From: Embleya sp045207655
Lineage (GTDB): Bacteria; Actinomycetota; Actinomycetes; Streptomycetales; Streptomycetaceae
Direction of reading: 5' to 3'
Length of the DNA: 64,000 bases
NCBI RefSeq assembly: GCF_045207655.1
Contig: NZ_CP108784.1
Span: 5,270,001-5,334,000 of the forward strand
Shown: piece by piece, positions 1 through 9,093 of the stretch
Position numbering within the stretch: the stretch's first letter is position 1
How the letters are laid out: every line of letters begins with the position of its first letter
Notes under the pieces: generated by a model
What the model saw: the letters and a program-made list of their open reading frames with translations, nothing else
The model's database searches: none
Told to the model about the DNA's origin: nothing
Translations under genes and position numbers: made by a program

Positions 1-149
1 ACGTTCGTGTCGTACCCGGAGGTCTGGCCGTATCCCTGGTCATAGCCGCCCTGGAACGAGCCGGACGGGCCGTAGGGGGAGTACGCACCCTCGGCGTCCG
101 GAACGTAGCGACCCTGCTGATCCTCGCTCGGATAGCGAACGTCCGTCAC
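1..149 (-). CDS. N-terminus of a Tyr/Gly/Gln-rich protein (partial)
   Basis: A minus-strand reading frame opens with GTG at 149 and runs off the left edge of the window. The 49 visible residues (beginning MTDVRYPSEDQQGRY) are rich in Gly, Tyr, Gln, Ser and Asp, with loose GYDQGYGQ-type repeats. This is a disordered N-terminal region of the kind that precedes a membrane or catalytic domain in many streptomycete proteins. No catalytic domain is visible, so no function is assigned. An M23-type peptidase is one possibility I recall for this neighbourhood, but nothing here proves it. Confidence 0.55.
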   Translation of the reverse strand, partial: MTDVRYPSEDQQGRYVPDAEGAYSPYGPSGSFQGGYDQGYGQTSGYDTN

Positions 150-238
150 CTACGTCGCCTTCGTCTCGGGGGCTGGTCGGAATCGGACTGTAGTGCTCTT
201 GACGTTCGCAGGACAATCCTCGCGATGAGAACCGCAGG

Positions 239-1108
239 TCAGGCCGCCGAGCGGGTGACGAGGGCCGGCGGTGTCGAAGCCGGTCGCGCGGCCGTCGGCG
301 CGGCGTCGCGCCCGATCGGGCGCACGGTGCAGAGCAATCGGGTGATCTCCGCCAATACGGGCGCGTGCACGGTCAGCGTGACATGCCCGGCGCCGGGAAC
401 CAGGACGTTCACCGCGTCCAGGTCCGGGTGGTCGATCGCGCCCGACCACAACGGCAGTACGAACGGGTCCAGGTCGCCCCGGTAGGCCACGAAACGCGTC
501 GCGCAGCCGGGCGCCGGCCTCGCCAGCGCGGCGATCGGCGCTCCGGCCGGGAGCAGTTCCCGGACCAGCGGGTGCGCGCTGAGCAACCGTGCGGTTCGGG
601 TGCCGCCGTGCGGGGTGCCCAGGGTCACCACGGTGCGCACCAGTGCGTCGCCGCCGAGCAACTGGGCGTGGTAGCGGGCGATCAGGCCGCCGAGGCTGTG
701 GCCGATCACATGCACACCGGTCGCGCCGTCCCGCGCGCACACCCGCTCGATGTACCGGCCCAGCAGTGCCGCCTTGCCCGCCACGTCGCCGCCGACCGGG
801 TTGTGGTTGACCGCGTGTACGTCCGCGCCCGCGCGCAGCAGCGACCGGCGCAGCGGGCCGAAGATCGAACGGTTGTCGGCCAGCCCGTGCACGAGCACCA
901 CCGGGAGCCGCTCGCCGGCCTCGATCGGCGCGGGATCGGACCGCGTGCCGGTCCCGTGACGGGCGGTCGGGCGCATCGGCAGCAGGCCGCCGGGGTAGCG
1001 GGCCAGGTGTCCGGCGATCAGCGCGACCTCGCGCGCCGCGCCACGCAGGATCGCGGCGGGCGGCAGCACGGGGCCGGGGCGGTCGGGAGCGGGGGACGCG
1101 AGCGCCAT
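239..1108 (-). CDS. alpha/beta-hydrolase, triacylglycerol lipase/esterase-like
   Basis: A 289-residue alpha/beta-hydrolase. VLVHG around residues 71-75 forms the oxyanion-hole strand. GHSLGG at 136-141 carries the nucleophile Ser138, and His242 in the PGAGH segment is the likely catalytic His. The acid is probably an Asp near 212-230. The layout is typical of small actinobacterial lipases that hydrolyse acyl esters; the natural substrate is unknown. No clear signal peptide is seen, although the N-terminal 45 residues are amphipathic. The ATG at 1108 follows a GGCCC-rich stretch with a weak purine-rich site. It is transcribed away from icmB. Confidence 0.8.
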   Translation of the reverse strand: MALASPAPDRPGPVLPPAAILRGAAREVALIAGHLARYPGGLLPMRPTARHGTGTRSDPAPIEAGERLPVVLVHGLADNRSIFGPLRRSLLRAGADVHAVNHNPVGGDVAGKAALLGRYIERVCARDGATGVHVIGHSLGGLIARYHAQLLGGDALVRTVVTLGTPHGGTRTARLLSAHPLVRELLPAGAPIAALARPAPGCATRFVAYRGDLDPFVLPLWSGAIDHPDLDAVNVLVPGAGHVTLTVHAPVLAEITRLLCTVRPIGRDAAPTAARPASTPPALVTRSAA

Positions 1109-1378
1109 GACGGGCCTCCGAGGGGCGACGCGGGACGGGCCCGGCGGATGTGGCGCGTCGCGCGGCGCCCACCGACGGTCGCGAACCGCCTACTGGTGGG
1201 TATCCCCGACGACACGCGGACGAAACGGTGGGTTCATCGACATGACGGTCATTCAGGGTCTCTGTTGCCAAAGGGACTTCGCCCGGCGGGTGATCGTCGC
1301 GGGGACCACCCCGGGCGGCCCGCCCCGGTCGGGGGTTACGCTCCGGGCGAGGGCTTCGCGATGTACATGGAGGCAGTG

Positions 1379-1789
1379 ATGGGTGTTCCCGGACCGATCA
1401 GGATCGTGGTGGCCAAGCCCGGTCTCGACGGGCACGATCGCGGCGTCAAGGTGGTCGCCCGCGCGCTGCGCGACGCGGGCTTCGAGGTGGTCTACACCGG
1501 ATTGCACCAGACCCCGGTCCAGATCGTGGAGACGGCCATCCAGGAGGACGCCGACGCGATCGGCCTCTCCGTGCTCTCCGGCGCGCACATGACGCTGTTC
1601 GCCAAGGTCATCGAGTTGCTCAAGGAGCGCGAGGCGGAGGACATCCTGGTCTTCGGCGGCGGGATCATCCCGGAGGAGGACGTCCCGGAGCTCGAGCGGA
1701 TCGGCGTCGCGGCGGTCTTCACGCCGGGCGCGCCGACCACCGACATCGTCGACTGGGTGCGCGCGCACGTGGCGACCACGCCCGCCTGA
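1379..1789 (+). CDS. icmB: acyl-CoA mutase small (B12-binding) subunit, isobutyryl-CoA mutase type
   Basis: A 136-residue stand-alone cobalamin-binding domain of the methylmalonyl/isobutyryl-CoA mutase family. It has the DxHxxG base-off B12 motif (GLDGHDRG, His19), a SVLSGAH segment and a glycine-rich FGGGIIP loop. Its length matches IcmB of Streptomyces rather than a full mutase. It would pair with a large subunit (IcmA type) encoded elsewhere to interconvert isobutyryl-CoA and butyryl-CoA. The start at 1379 is chosen because GGAGG at 1369-1373 lies 5 nt upstream; in-frame ATGs at 1361 and 1367 lack such a site. Confidence 0.9.
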   Translation: MGVPGPIRIVVAKPGLDGHDRGVKVVARALRDAGFEVVYTGLHQTPVQIVETAIQEDADAIGLSVLSGAHMTLFAKVIELLKEREAEDILVFGGGIIPEEDVPELERIGVAAVFTPGAPTTDIVDWVRAHVATTPA

Positions 1790-1878
1790 CCGGGCACTTC
1801 GCCCGGATCGGGACAACCGGCGGTCGGGTTCGGCCGGCGCGTACACACGTGTCGGTGCGGGCCCGTACCGTGACCGTC

Positions 1879-3231
1879 ATGCTGGAACGGTGGACCGCGG
1901 AACAGGTGCTGGCTCTCGCTCCCGACGCGGCGTCACGCAAGGCCGGGAGCAAGCTGGCGACACCACGCCCATGGTCGGCCGCGGGTGCCACGACCTTCGC
2001 CGGCGGGGGCGGCGCGGTGTGGGGCGTGTGCGCGGGAAGCGGGGCGACGCCCTACCGCACGGTGGTCGACCTGAGCGGACCCGCGTCGCAATGCTCGTGT
2101 CCCAGTCGCAAATTCCCGTGCAAGCACGTGCTCGGGCTGCTGCTCCTGTGGACGGCCGACCCGACGGCCGTGCCCGCCGACGCGGGCGCCCCGGACTGGG
2201 CGGACGTGTGGTTGACCGGGCGGCGGGAGCGGGCCGGCAAGGCCGCGTCGGCCGGATCCGCGCCGGCCGACCCCGTCGCGGCCCGACGGCGGGCCGAACA
2301 ACGCGCGGCGCAGGTGGCCGAGGGTGCCGAGCGGTTGCGCCGCTGGCTGGCCGACCGGGTCCATCAGGGCCTGGCGGGCACCGAGCGCGAGGGATACGCC
2401 ATGTGGGACGGTATCGCCGAGCGCATGGTCGACGCCAAGGCACCGGGGTTGGCGGCCCGGTTGCGCGCGGCCGGCGCGATACCGGCGTCCGGGGCGGAGG
2501 GCTGGCCGGGCCGACTGCTCGAGGACTACGCCGAGTTGTGGCTGCTGCTGCGCGCCCACGAACACGCCGACGACCTGGACCCGTCCCTGGCGGCCGGGCT
2601 GCGGGCGCGGATCGGCTGGACCGTGGACGCGGAGGACGTGCTGCGCAAGGCCCGGGAGGCGGGCACGGTGGTGCGGGATCGCTGGCTGGTACTGGGCAGC
2701 CGGGACAGTGTGGACGGCAATCTGACGGAGCGTCGGATCTGGCTGCGCGGCACGGAGTCCGGTCGGCCGGCGCTGGTGCTGGCCTTCGGGCCGCAGGGTC
2801 GCGCGCCGCAACTGGCGCTGCCGGTGGGCCGATCGATCGAGGCCGACGCCGCCTTCCACGACGACGCGGTGCCGTTGCGGGCGGCGTTGGGCGAGCGGAG
2901 CGGCGCGTCGTTGGAGGGCGCGGAGCCGGCGGGGGTCGGGCCGGAGGAGGCCACCGTGGGCTACGCCGAGGCGCTGCGCAGCGAACCGTGGCTGGAGGCC
3001 TGGCCGGTGGTGTTGGCCGACGTGGTCGCGGTGCCGGAGCCGATGGGCTGGCGGATCGCGGGAGCGGACGGCTTCTGGCTGCCGGTGGACCGCGCGCGGA
3101 CCGGTGAACAGGCGCTGTGGCGGCTGTCCGCGATGTCGGGTGGCGCCGGGCTGACCGTGTTCGGCGAGTACGGCGCGCGCGGGTTCGTCCCGGTGACCGC
3201 GTGGCACGAGGGCCAGGCCGTGCAGTTGTAG
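1879..3231 (+). CDS. SWIM zinc-finger protein
   Basis: About 450 residues. A SWIM-type zinc finger (CxCx6CxH: Cys72, Cys74, Cys81, His83) lies after a conserved N-terminus starting MLERWTAEQVLALAPD. SWIM domains bind zinc and usually mediate contacts with nucleic acid or protein. The rest is an alpha-rich, Arg/Ala-rich region without a recognised catalytic motif. It is the first of five genes (SWIM, DUF5691, MoxR, DUF5682, VWA) that recur together in actinobacteria. ATG 1879 has no Shine-Dalgarno sequence but has TACCGT 7 nt upstream, so the mRNA may be leaderless; GTG 1870 and 1849 are alternatives. Confidence 0.75.
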   Translation: MLERWTAEQVLALAPDAASRKAGSKLATPRPWSAAGATTFAGGGGAVWGVCAGSGATPYRTVVDLSGPASQCSCPSRKFPCKHVLGLLLLWTADPTAVPADAGAPDWADVWLTGRRERAGKAASAGSAPADPVAARRRAEQRAAQVAEGAERLRRWLADRVHQGLAGTEREGYAMWDGIAERMVDAKAPGLAARLRAAGAIPASGAEGWPGRLLEDYAELWLLLRAHEHADDLDPSLAAGLRARIGWTVDAEDVLRKAREAGTVVRDRWLVLGSRDSVDGNLTERRIWLRGTESGRPALVLAFGPQGRAPQLALPVGRSIEADAAFHDDAVPLRAALGERSGASLEGAEPAGVGPEEATVGYAEALRSEPWLEAWPVVLADVVAVPEPMGWRIAGADGFWLPVDRARTGEQALWRLSAMSGGAGLTVFGEYGARGFVPVTAWHEGQAVQL

Positions 3232-3378
3232 CCGGTCGCACCGCTCGGCCCGGGCGCGGGACGGCGCCTCGGCGGACGGCGGCGCCTCGGTGCGCGAGAT
3301 CGGCCCGGGAGGGCCCGGAGACCATCGGCGGTGTGTCGGTCGGCGTTGCCGATCGGCCTGTGCGGAAGGGGAGTTCGG

Positions 3379-4857
3379 ATGCGGGTGGCGGATCCGGTGT
3401 GGGACGACCTGGTGTCGGCGGCGTTGGTGGGCACCGGACGGCGCCCGGCCGCGGAACTGCCCGCGCGGGACGCGCTGGGCACACTGGCCGCGCGGGTGGA
3501 CCGGGCGGACGAGGCGGTGCGGCTGCTCGACCTGGCCGCGATCGTGATGGTGCATCGGCGCGCGGGCCGGCGAGCCCCCGCGGGTGCGCCGCCGGCGCCG
3601 TGCACCGAGGTGGACTCCCGGCCGGCCGTGCCGGAGCCGGCCCGAGCGCGGCTGCGGATCCTGCTCGAGGGCGACGGGATGGACTTCCTGCCCGAGTGGC
3701 TCGCGCTGGCCCGCGCGGCCGGACTGCGCGCGCCGGAATCCGAACTGCCGGCGTTGTTGACCGCCGCCCGCTCGCGGACCGACCTGCGCGAGACCGTGGC
3801 CGACCTGGCCGGACCGCGGGGGCGCTGGCTGGCCGGGCTCAATCCGGAGTGGGTGTGGCTGACCCGGATCGCGGCCGGTGCCATCGACGATCCGGTCGAG
3901 CAGTGGCGACACGGACGGTTCGGTGAGCGGCTCGCGGCGTTCGAGGTGCTGCGCGGCGAGGATCCGGACGCGGCCCGGGGGCTGTTGGCCCAGGTGTGGC
4001 ACGCCGAGCCTGCCGAGGATCGCTCGGTGCTGGTGGCGGCGCTGCGCACCGGGTTGTCGGGCGGCGACGAGGCGTTCCTGGAACAGGCCCTGGACGATCG
4101 GGCCAAGGTGGTGCGGGTGGCCGCCGCGCGGTTGCTCACCGAGTTGCCCGGTTCGGCCTTCGTGGCCCGGATGCGTGAACGGGCGCTGGCCTGTCTGCGG
4201 CCCGGCGGCGCGGGTCGGGTACTGGTGGTGCCGCCGAGCGAGTGCGACGAGGCGATGCTGCGGGACGGCATCGCGGAGACCTCGCCGACCGGGCGCGAGG
4301 ACCACTCGTGGTGGCTGGGCGAGATCGTCGCGGCCACGCCGCTCGGGGTGTGGCGGGAGGTGTTCGGGGCGAGCCCCGAGGAGATCGTGGCCCGCCCGCT
4401 GCCGCGCCGCTTCGTCGAGGACGTCCGGGAGGGCTGGGCCCGCGCGGCCGTGCTCCAGCGGGACGTGGCCTGGGCCCGGGCGCTGGCCGGGCGCGGCGCG
4501 CCCACCCGGCTGCTGACCGTGCTGCCGGCGGCCGAGTGCGCCGAACACGTGGCCCGGCACATCGCCGCGCACGGGCTCTCCGAGGCCCTGCAACTGCTGA
4601 CCAACTGCCCGGCGCCATGGCCGGCCACGCTGGGCGACGCGGTCCTGGACGCGCTCGCGAGCGCGGCCGAGGGCGGCGGCTACCCCTGGAGCTTCAGCGG
4701 CGCCCGCGACGTGGCCGGCCGCGGCCTGGACCCGATCACGATCGACCGGGTGGAGCACCTGGCCGAGGGAGAGGGCGAATGGCCCAAGGCCTTCCGTGCC
4801 CTGGCCGACACCCTGCGCTACCGGGCCACGATGCGCGCGGAACTCCTGGGCGGCTGA
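3379..4857 (+). CDS. DUF5691 family protein
   Basis: 492 residues, recognised as the DUF5691 family from its N-terminal block (VWDDLVSAALVGTGRRP) and its place directly after the SWIM gene. It looks all-helical with HEAT-like stretches, no catalytic motif, no membrane segment and no signal peptide, so it is probably a cytoplasmic scaffold or adaptor. The start at 3379 is preceded by a strong GGAAGGGGAG site; 147 nt separate it from the SWIM gene. Its function is not known. By association it is probably a partner of the MoxR/VWA/DUF5682 genes, which resume downstream after an oppositely oriented Uma2 gene. Confidence 0.75.
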   Translation: MRVADPVWDDLVSAALVGTGRRPAAELPARDALGTLAARVDRADEAVRLLDLAAIVMVHRRAGRRAPAGAPPAPCTEVDSRPAVPEPARARLRILLEGDGMDFLPEWLALARAAGLRAPESELPALLTAARSRTDLRETVADLAGPRGRWLAGLNPEWVWLTRIAAGAIDDPVEQWRHGRFGERLAAFEVLRGEDPDAARGLLAQVWHAEPAEDRSVLVAALRTGLSGGDEAFLEQALDDRAKVVRVAAARLLTELPGSAFVARMRERALACLRPGGAGRVLVVPPSECDEAMLRDGIAETSPTGREDHSWWLGEIVAATPLGVWREVFGASPEEIVARPLPRRFVEDVREGWARAAVLQRDVAWARALAGRGAPTRLLTVLPAAECAEHVARHIAAHGLSEALQLLTNCPAPWPATLGDAVLDALASAAEGGGYPWSFSGARDVAGRGLDPITIDRVEHLAEGEGEWPKAFRALADTLRYRATMRAELLGG

Positions 4858-4879
4858 ACCCGAGGGGCACGCAGGCCGG

Positions 4880-5458
4880 TCAACGGATCAACGCGGCCAC
4901 ATCCAGCACGAGCGGGAACGGCACGTCGAGCTTCATGGTGCCGCGATGGACCCCGGTCGCCACATACGCCTGAGTCGCGGGGTCGAGCTCGTAGACGTAG
5001 ACCACGGCGTTGCCCATGTCCTTCTCGATCCGCCAGAAGTTCGCGATGCCGCTCTTCGCGTAGAGCGCCGGCTTGACGTTCCGATCGCGATCCTCCGACT
5101 CGGGGGAAACGACCTCGACGACAAGGCGAACATCGGCGGGTTGAAACGCGGTCAACTCCGGGTTCTGCGCGGCGGTGGCGTCCACCACCGTCAGGTCGGG
5201 CTCCGGACGTGACCTGCGCCCCAGGCGAATCGTCATCTCTCGGGCGATGAAGAAGCTCGGCGGGGCCTGGGCTTCGAGTGAGGCGTTGAGCCGGTTCAAG
5301 ACCCGCATGTGGAATAGGGATTGTGGCGACATCACGACGAGGGCTCCGTGGATCAGCTCTATCCGACGCGGAGCCTCGGGCGGAAGCCGATCGAGATCCT
5401 CGGCCGTCCAGCCACCTTCGGGACCGGGGTAGAACCATTCCGGCAGTGCCTGTGTCAT
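4880..5458 (-). CDS. Uma2 family (DUF820) endonuclease-like protein
   Basis: A 192-residue Uma2/DUF820 protein with a PD-(D/E)xK nuclease-type fold. The putative active-site elements are RPEPDLTVVD and LVVEVVSPESE, and the N-terminus has the family signature (EWFYPGPEGGWTAEDLDRLP). Members are very numerous in actinobacteria and cyanobacteria and are predicted nucleases of unknown biological role. The gene lies antisense between DUF5691 and the MoxR gene, splitting a cluster that is usually co-directional. GGGAGG lies 9 nt before ATG 5458, and an adjacent upstream GTG could also be used. Confidence 0.8.
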   Translation of the reverse strand: MTQALPEWFYPGPEGGWTAEDLDRLPPEAPRRIELIHGALVVMSPQSLFHMRVLNRLNASLEAQAPPSFFIAREMTIRLGRRSRPEPDLTVVDATAAQNPELTAFQPADVRLVVEVVSPESEDRDRNVKPALYAKSGIANFWRIEKDMGNAVVYVYELDPATQAYVATGVHRGTMKLDVPFPLVLDVAALIR

Positions 5459-5692
5459 CACCGGCGGCCTCCCAACGTCGTCAATGGACCCTGGGACGAT
5501 AGTAGGCAGATTTTCCCGCATGGTCCGAGATCGGCACGAAGTCGCTCGTGTGAGTGACCTGCGCCCGAATACCGACGATCGAGGTCGCGACCCGACCACG
5601 TGTGGCCACTTCACGGCGCCCGAAGTGTCGGACCCGAGCGGCAGGATTATGCGTGTTCGGGTTTGTTCGAGCCCTGGGGGAGCGCTGTGACC

Positions 5693-6796
5693 ATGTCCGC
5701 CGAACCGGTTGAGCAGAGTGTCCTGCGGGCGCACGCCGAGGACGCGTTCGCCGCCGAACTGGCCGCGCTCGCCGCCGCCGACGAGCGGCCCCGGCCGCCG
5801 CGCTGGAAGCTTTCGCCGTGGGCGGTGGCCACCTACCTGCTGGGCGGCACGCTCCCGGACGGCACGGTGATCTCGCCCAAGTACATCGGCCCCCGGCGGA
5901 TCATCGAGGTCGCCGTCACCACGCTGGCCACCGACCGCGCGCTGCTGCTGCTCGGCGTGCCGGGCACGGCCAAGACGTGGGTGTCCGAACACCTGGCCGC
6001 CGCCGTGTGCGGCGACTCCACGTTGCTGGTCCAGGGCACCGCGGGTACGCCCGAGGAGGCCATTCGCTACGGCTGGAACTACGCACGACTGCTCGCGCAC
6101 GGGCCCAGCCGCGAGGCGATGGTGGCCGGCCCGGTGATGCGCGCGATGAGCCGCGGGCTGGTCGCCCGGGTCGAGGAACTGACCCGCATACCGGCCGACG
6201 TACAGGACTCGCTGATCACCATCCTGTCCGAGAAGACGCTGCCGGTACCGGAGTTGAACGACGAGGTCCAGGCCGTGCGCGGGTTCAACCTGATCGCCAC
6301 CGCCAACGACCGCGACCGGGGCGTCAACGAGCTGTCGTCCGCGCTGCGCCGCCGATTCAACACCGTGGTCCTCCCGTTGCCCGCGACCGCGGACGCCGAG
6401 GTGGACATCGTCAGCCGCCGGGTGGCCCAGCTCGGCTCCTCGCTCGATCTGCCGCCGGTGGCCGCCGCCGAGGCCGAACTGCGGCGCGTGGTCACGGTGT
6501 TCCGCGAACTGCGCGGCGGCCTGACCGAGGACGGCCGGACCAAGCTGAAGACCCCGTCCGGGACCCTGTCCACCGCCGAGGCGATCTCGGTGGTGACCGG
6601 CGGCCTCGCACTGGCCGCGCACTTCGGCGACGGCGTGCTGCGCTCGGCGGACGTGGCCGCGGGCATCGTGGGCGCGGTGGTCAAGGACCCGGCCGCGGAC
6701 ACCCTGGTCTGGCGCGAGTACCTGGAGACGGCGGTGCGGCCGCGGGCCGACTGGCAGGACTTCTACCGGGCCTGCCGCGACGCGGACCGTACCTGA
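5693..6796 (+). CDS. MoxR-family AAA+ ATPase
   Basis: 367 residues. A Walker A GVPGTAKT sits at about 88-95, and a Walker B equivalent with Glu in place of the usual Asp (RVEELTR, about 159-165). Sensor-1 ATAND has Asn205 and SSALRRRF (about 215-222) holds the arginine finger. MoxR ATPases act with VWA-domain partners as chaperone-like remodellers or in cofactor insertion. The pairing here with DUF5682 and a VWA protein is the known genomic association. GTG 5687, two codons upstream, is an alternative start (GGGGGAG at 5676-5682). The stop overlaps the DUF5682 start (TGATG), implying translational coupling. Confidence 0.85.
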   Translation: MSAEPVEQSVLRAHAEDAFAAELAALAAADERPRPPRWKLSPWAVATYLLGGTLPDGTVISPKYIGPRRIIEVAVTTLATDRALLLLGVPGTAKTWVSEHLAAAVCGDSTLLVQGTAGTPEEAIRYGWNYARLLAHGPSREAMVAGPVMRAMSRGLVARVEELTRIPADVQDSLITILSEKTLPVPELNDEVQAVRGFNLIATANDRDRGVNELSSALRRRFNTVVLPLPATADAEVDIVSRRVAQLGSSLDLPPVAAAEAELRRVVTVFRELRGGLTEDGRTKLKTPSGTLSTAEAISVVTGGLALAAHFGDGVLRSADVAAGIVGAVVKDPAADTLVWREYLETAVRPRADWQDFYRACRDADRT

Positions 6797-9093
6797 TGCC
6801 CACCCCCGCGCCCGAACCGCCGATCCTGCTCGGCGTCCGGCACCACGGCCCCGGTTCGGCCCGGGCCGTCGCCGCCGCGCTCGCGCAGGTCGAGCCGGAC
6901 ATCGTGCTGATCGAGGGCCCGCCCGAGGCGGACGTGCTGCTGTCCTTCGCCGCCGACCCCGACATGCGACCGCCGGTCGCGCTGCTCGCACACGCCGTCG
7001 ACGACCCGGCCCAGGCCGGCTTCTGGCCGTACGCCGACTTCAGCCCCGAGTGGGTGGCCATCCGACACGCCGGCGCGCACGGCGTACCGATCCGGTTCAT
7101 CGACCTGCCGGTCGCGGTCTCCTTCACGCTCGACCGGGCCCGCCGCGAACGCGCGGCCGACGACCCGCCCAGGGACACCGAGGCCGCGCCCGCGCCGCCG
7201 CGCGTCGATCCGATCGCGGAGCTGGCCCGACTGGCCGGCCAGGACGATCCGGAGCGCTGGTGGGAGGACGTGATCGAGCACCGGCTGCCCACCGGCGGGG
7301 ACGCGCTGACCCCGTTCGCGGCGCTCGCCGACGCGATGGCCGCGCTGCGCGAGGACGAACCCGCGCCCGCCCCCGTCTTCGGGGCCGAGCCCGACGTCGA
7401 GCGGCTGCGCGAGGCGTACATGCGCCAGTGTGTGCGCTCCGCGCGCCGTGCCGGACATCGCCGGATCGCCGTGGTGTGCGGCGCGTGGCACCTGCCCGCG
7501 CTCGCCGCGCCGGTCTCGGCCGCCGCCGACCGCGCGCTGCTCGCGCCGCACCGGGCCAAGGTCAAGGTGGAGAGCACGTGGGTGCCGTGGACGCACCGCC
7601 GACTCGCGCAGAGCTCCGGCTACGGAGCGGGCGTCGCCTCGCCCGGGTGGTACCGACACCTGTACGCGAGCACCGACGAACGCGAGCTGCTGCCACGCTG
7701 GTTCGTGCGGATCGCGTCGCTGCTGCGCGACGCGGGCCACCCGGTGTCCTCGGCGCACGTGATCGAGGCCACCCGGCACGCGAGCGCGCTGGCCGCACTG
7801 CGCGATCGGCCGCTGGCCGGCCTGGACGAGACGATCGAAGCGGTCCGCGCGGTGATGTGCGACGGCGTCACCGGGCCGCTCGCGCTGGTCCACGACGCGC
7901 TCGTGGTGGGCGACGTGATCGGCGAGGTGCCCGACGCGGTGCCCGCCGTACCGCTCCAGCGCGACCTGTCCCGCGAACAGCGCCGACTGCGGCTGCGGCC
8001 CGAGCCCTCCGCCCGTGAACTCGAACTCGACCTGCGCAAACCCTCGCACGCCGACCGCAGCCGACTGCTCAACCGACTCGCGCTGTTGGACGTGCCGTGG
8101 GGCGTGCCGGCCCGGGCCCGGGAGGGCAAGGGCACCTTTCGCGAGACCTGGCGCCTGGACTGGCAACCGGAGTTGGCGATCCGGGTCGCCGAGGCGGGCG
8201 TGTGGGGAACCACCGTGGTCGCCGCCGCCGCGGCCCGCACGGCCGACCTGGCGATCCGGGCCGAATCGCTCGCCGAGGTGACCGACGTCGCCGAGCGCTG
8301 CCTGCGTGCCGATCTGCCCGGCGCGCTGCCGCTGATCATGCGCGTGCTGGACCAACGCGCCGCGTTGGACACCGATGTGAGCCGACTCGCCGAGGCGCTG
8401 CCGGGTCTGGTGCGCGCGCTGCGCTACGGCGACGTACGCGGCACCGACACCTCCGCGCTGGGTACCGTGGTGGCCGGTCTGGTGGTCCGGATCTGCGTCG
8501 GGCTGCCGCCCGCCTGCGCGGGCCTGGACGAGGACGGCGCCAAGGCGATGCGCCGACGCCTGGACGACGTGCACGCCGCCGTGCAACTGCTGCCCGACGA
8601 GCAACAGTTCGAGTGGTACGCGACCCTGGACCGGCTCGCCGACCGGGAGAACCTGCCCGGCCTGCTCACCGGCCGAGCCACCCGGCTGCTCCTGGACCTG
8701 GGCCGGCTCGACCCGGAGGCGGCCGCCCCGCGGCTGGCCCGGGCACTGACCCGAGGCGTCCCGCATCGCGAATCGGCCGCCTGGATCGAGGGCTTCCTGG
8801 CCGGCGGCGGCATGCTGCTCGTGCACGACGAACGCCTGCTCGCGCTGGTCGACGAGTGGATCACCGGCACCCCCGACGACCTGTTCACCGAGATCCTGCC
8901 GCTGCTTCGACGCACCTTCGCCACCTTCGCCGCGGCCGAGCGCCGGATGCTGGGCGAGCGGGTCCGCACCCCCGCGCACGCCGCTGTACAGGCCGCCACC
9001 GCCGACCTGTTCGACACCGCGCGCGCCGACGCCGTACTGCCGTTGCTGGCCGAGATCCTCGGCCTCGAACGCCGAGAGGCGGCCACCCGATGA
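6796..9093 (+). CDS. DUF5682 family protein (TIKI/EreA-like N-terminus)
   Basis: 765 residues. The N-terminus ILLGVRHHGPGSAR (residues 10-23) followed by DIVLIEGPP, and a later VVCGAWHLPAL segment near residue 230, resemble the paired His/Glu motifs of the TraB/TIKI/erythromycin-esterase-like superfamily, which suggests a metal-dependent hydrolase. That superfamily link is inference. The C-terminal 500 residues are helical and repeat-like. There is no signal peptide or membrane helix. The gene overlaps MoxR by 1 nt and the VWA gene by 4 nt (ATGA), so the three proteins are probably made in linked amounts. The substrate is unknown. Confidence 0.75.
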   Translation: MPTPAPEPPILLGVRHHGPGSARAVAAALAQVEPDIVLIEGPPEADVLLSFAADPDMRPPVALLAHAVDDPAQAGFWPYADFSPEWVAIRHAGAHGVPIRFIDLPVAVSFTLDRARRERAADDPPRDTEAAPAPPRVDPIAELARLAGQDDPERWWEDVIEHRLPTGGDALTPFAALADAMAALREDEPAPAPVFGAEPDVERLREAYMRQCVRSARRAGHRRIAVVCGAWHLPALAAPVSAAADRALLAPHRAKVKVESTWVPWTHRRLAQSSGYGAGVASPGWYRHLYASTDERELLPRWFVRIASLLRDAGHPVSSAHVIEATRHASALAALRDRPLAGLDETIEAVRAVMCDGVTGPLALVHDALVVGDVIGEVPDAVPAVPLQRDLSREQRRLRLRPEPSARELELDLRKPSHADRSRLLNRLALLDVPWGVPARAREGKGTFRETWRLDWQPELAIRVAEAGVWGTTVVAAAAARTADLAIRAESLAEVTDVAERCLRADLPGALPLIMRVLDQRAALDTDVSRLAEALPGLVRALRYGDVRGTDTSALGTVVAGLVVRICVGLPPACAGLDEDGAKAMRRRLDDVHAAVQLLPDEQQFEWYATLDRLADRENLPGLLTGRATRLLLDLGRLDPEAAAPRLARALTRGVPHRESAAWIEGFLAGGGMLLVHDERLLALVDEWITGTPDDLFTEILPLLRRTFATFAAAERRMLGERVRTPAHAAVQAATADLFDTARADAVLPLLAEILGLERREAATR

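Noticed and set aside
1933..4758. Long open frame on the minus strand opposite the SWIM and DUF5691 genes
   Set aside because: High GC removes stop codons on the antisense strand. The product is Arg/Pro/Gly/Gln-rich without domains, while the sense frames carry clear motifs.
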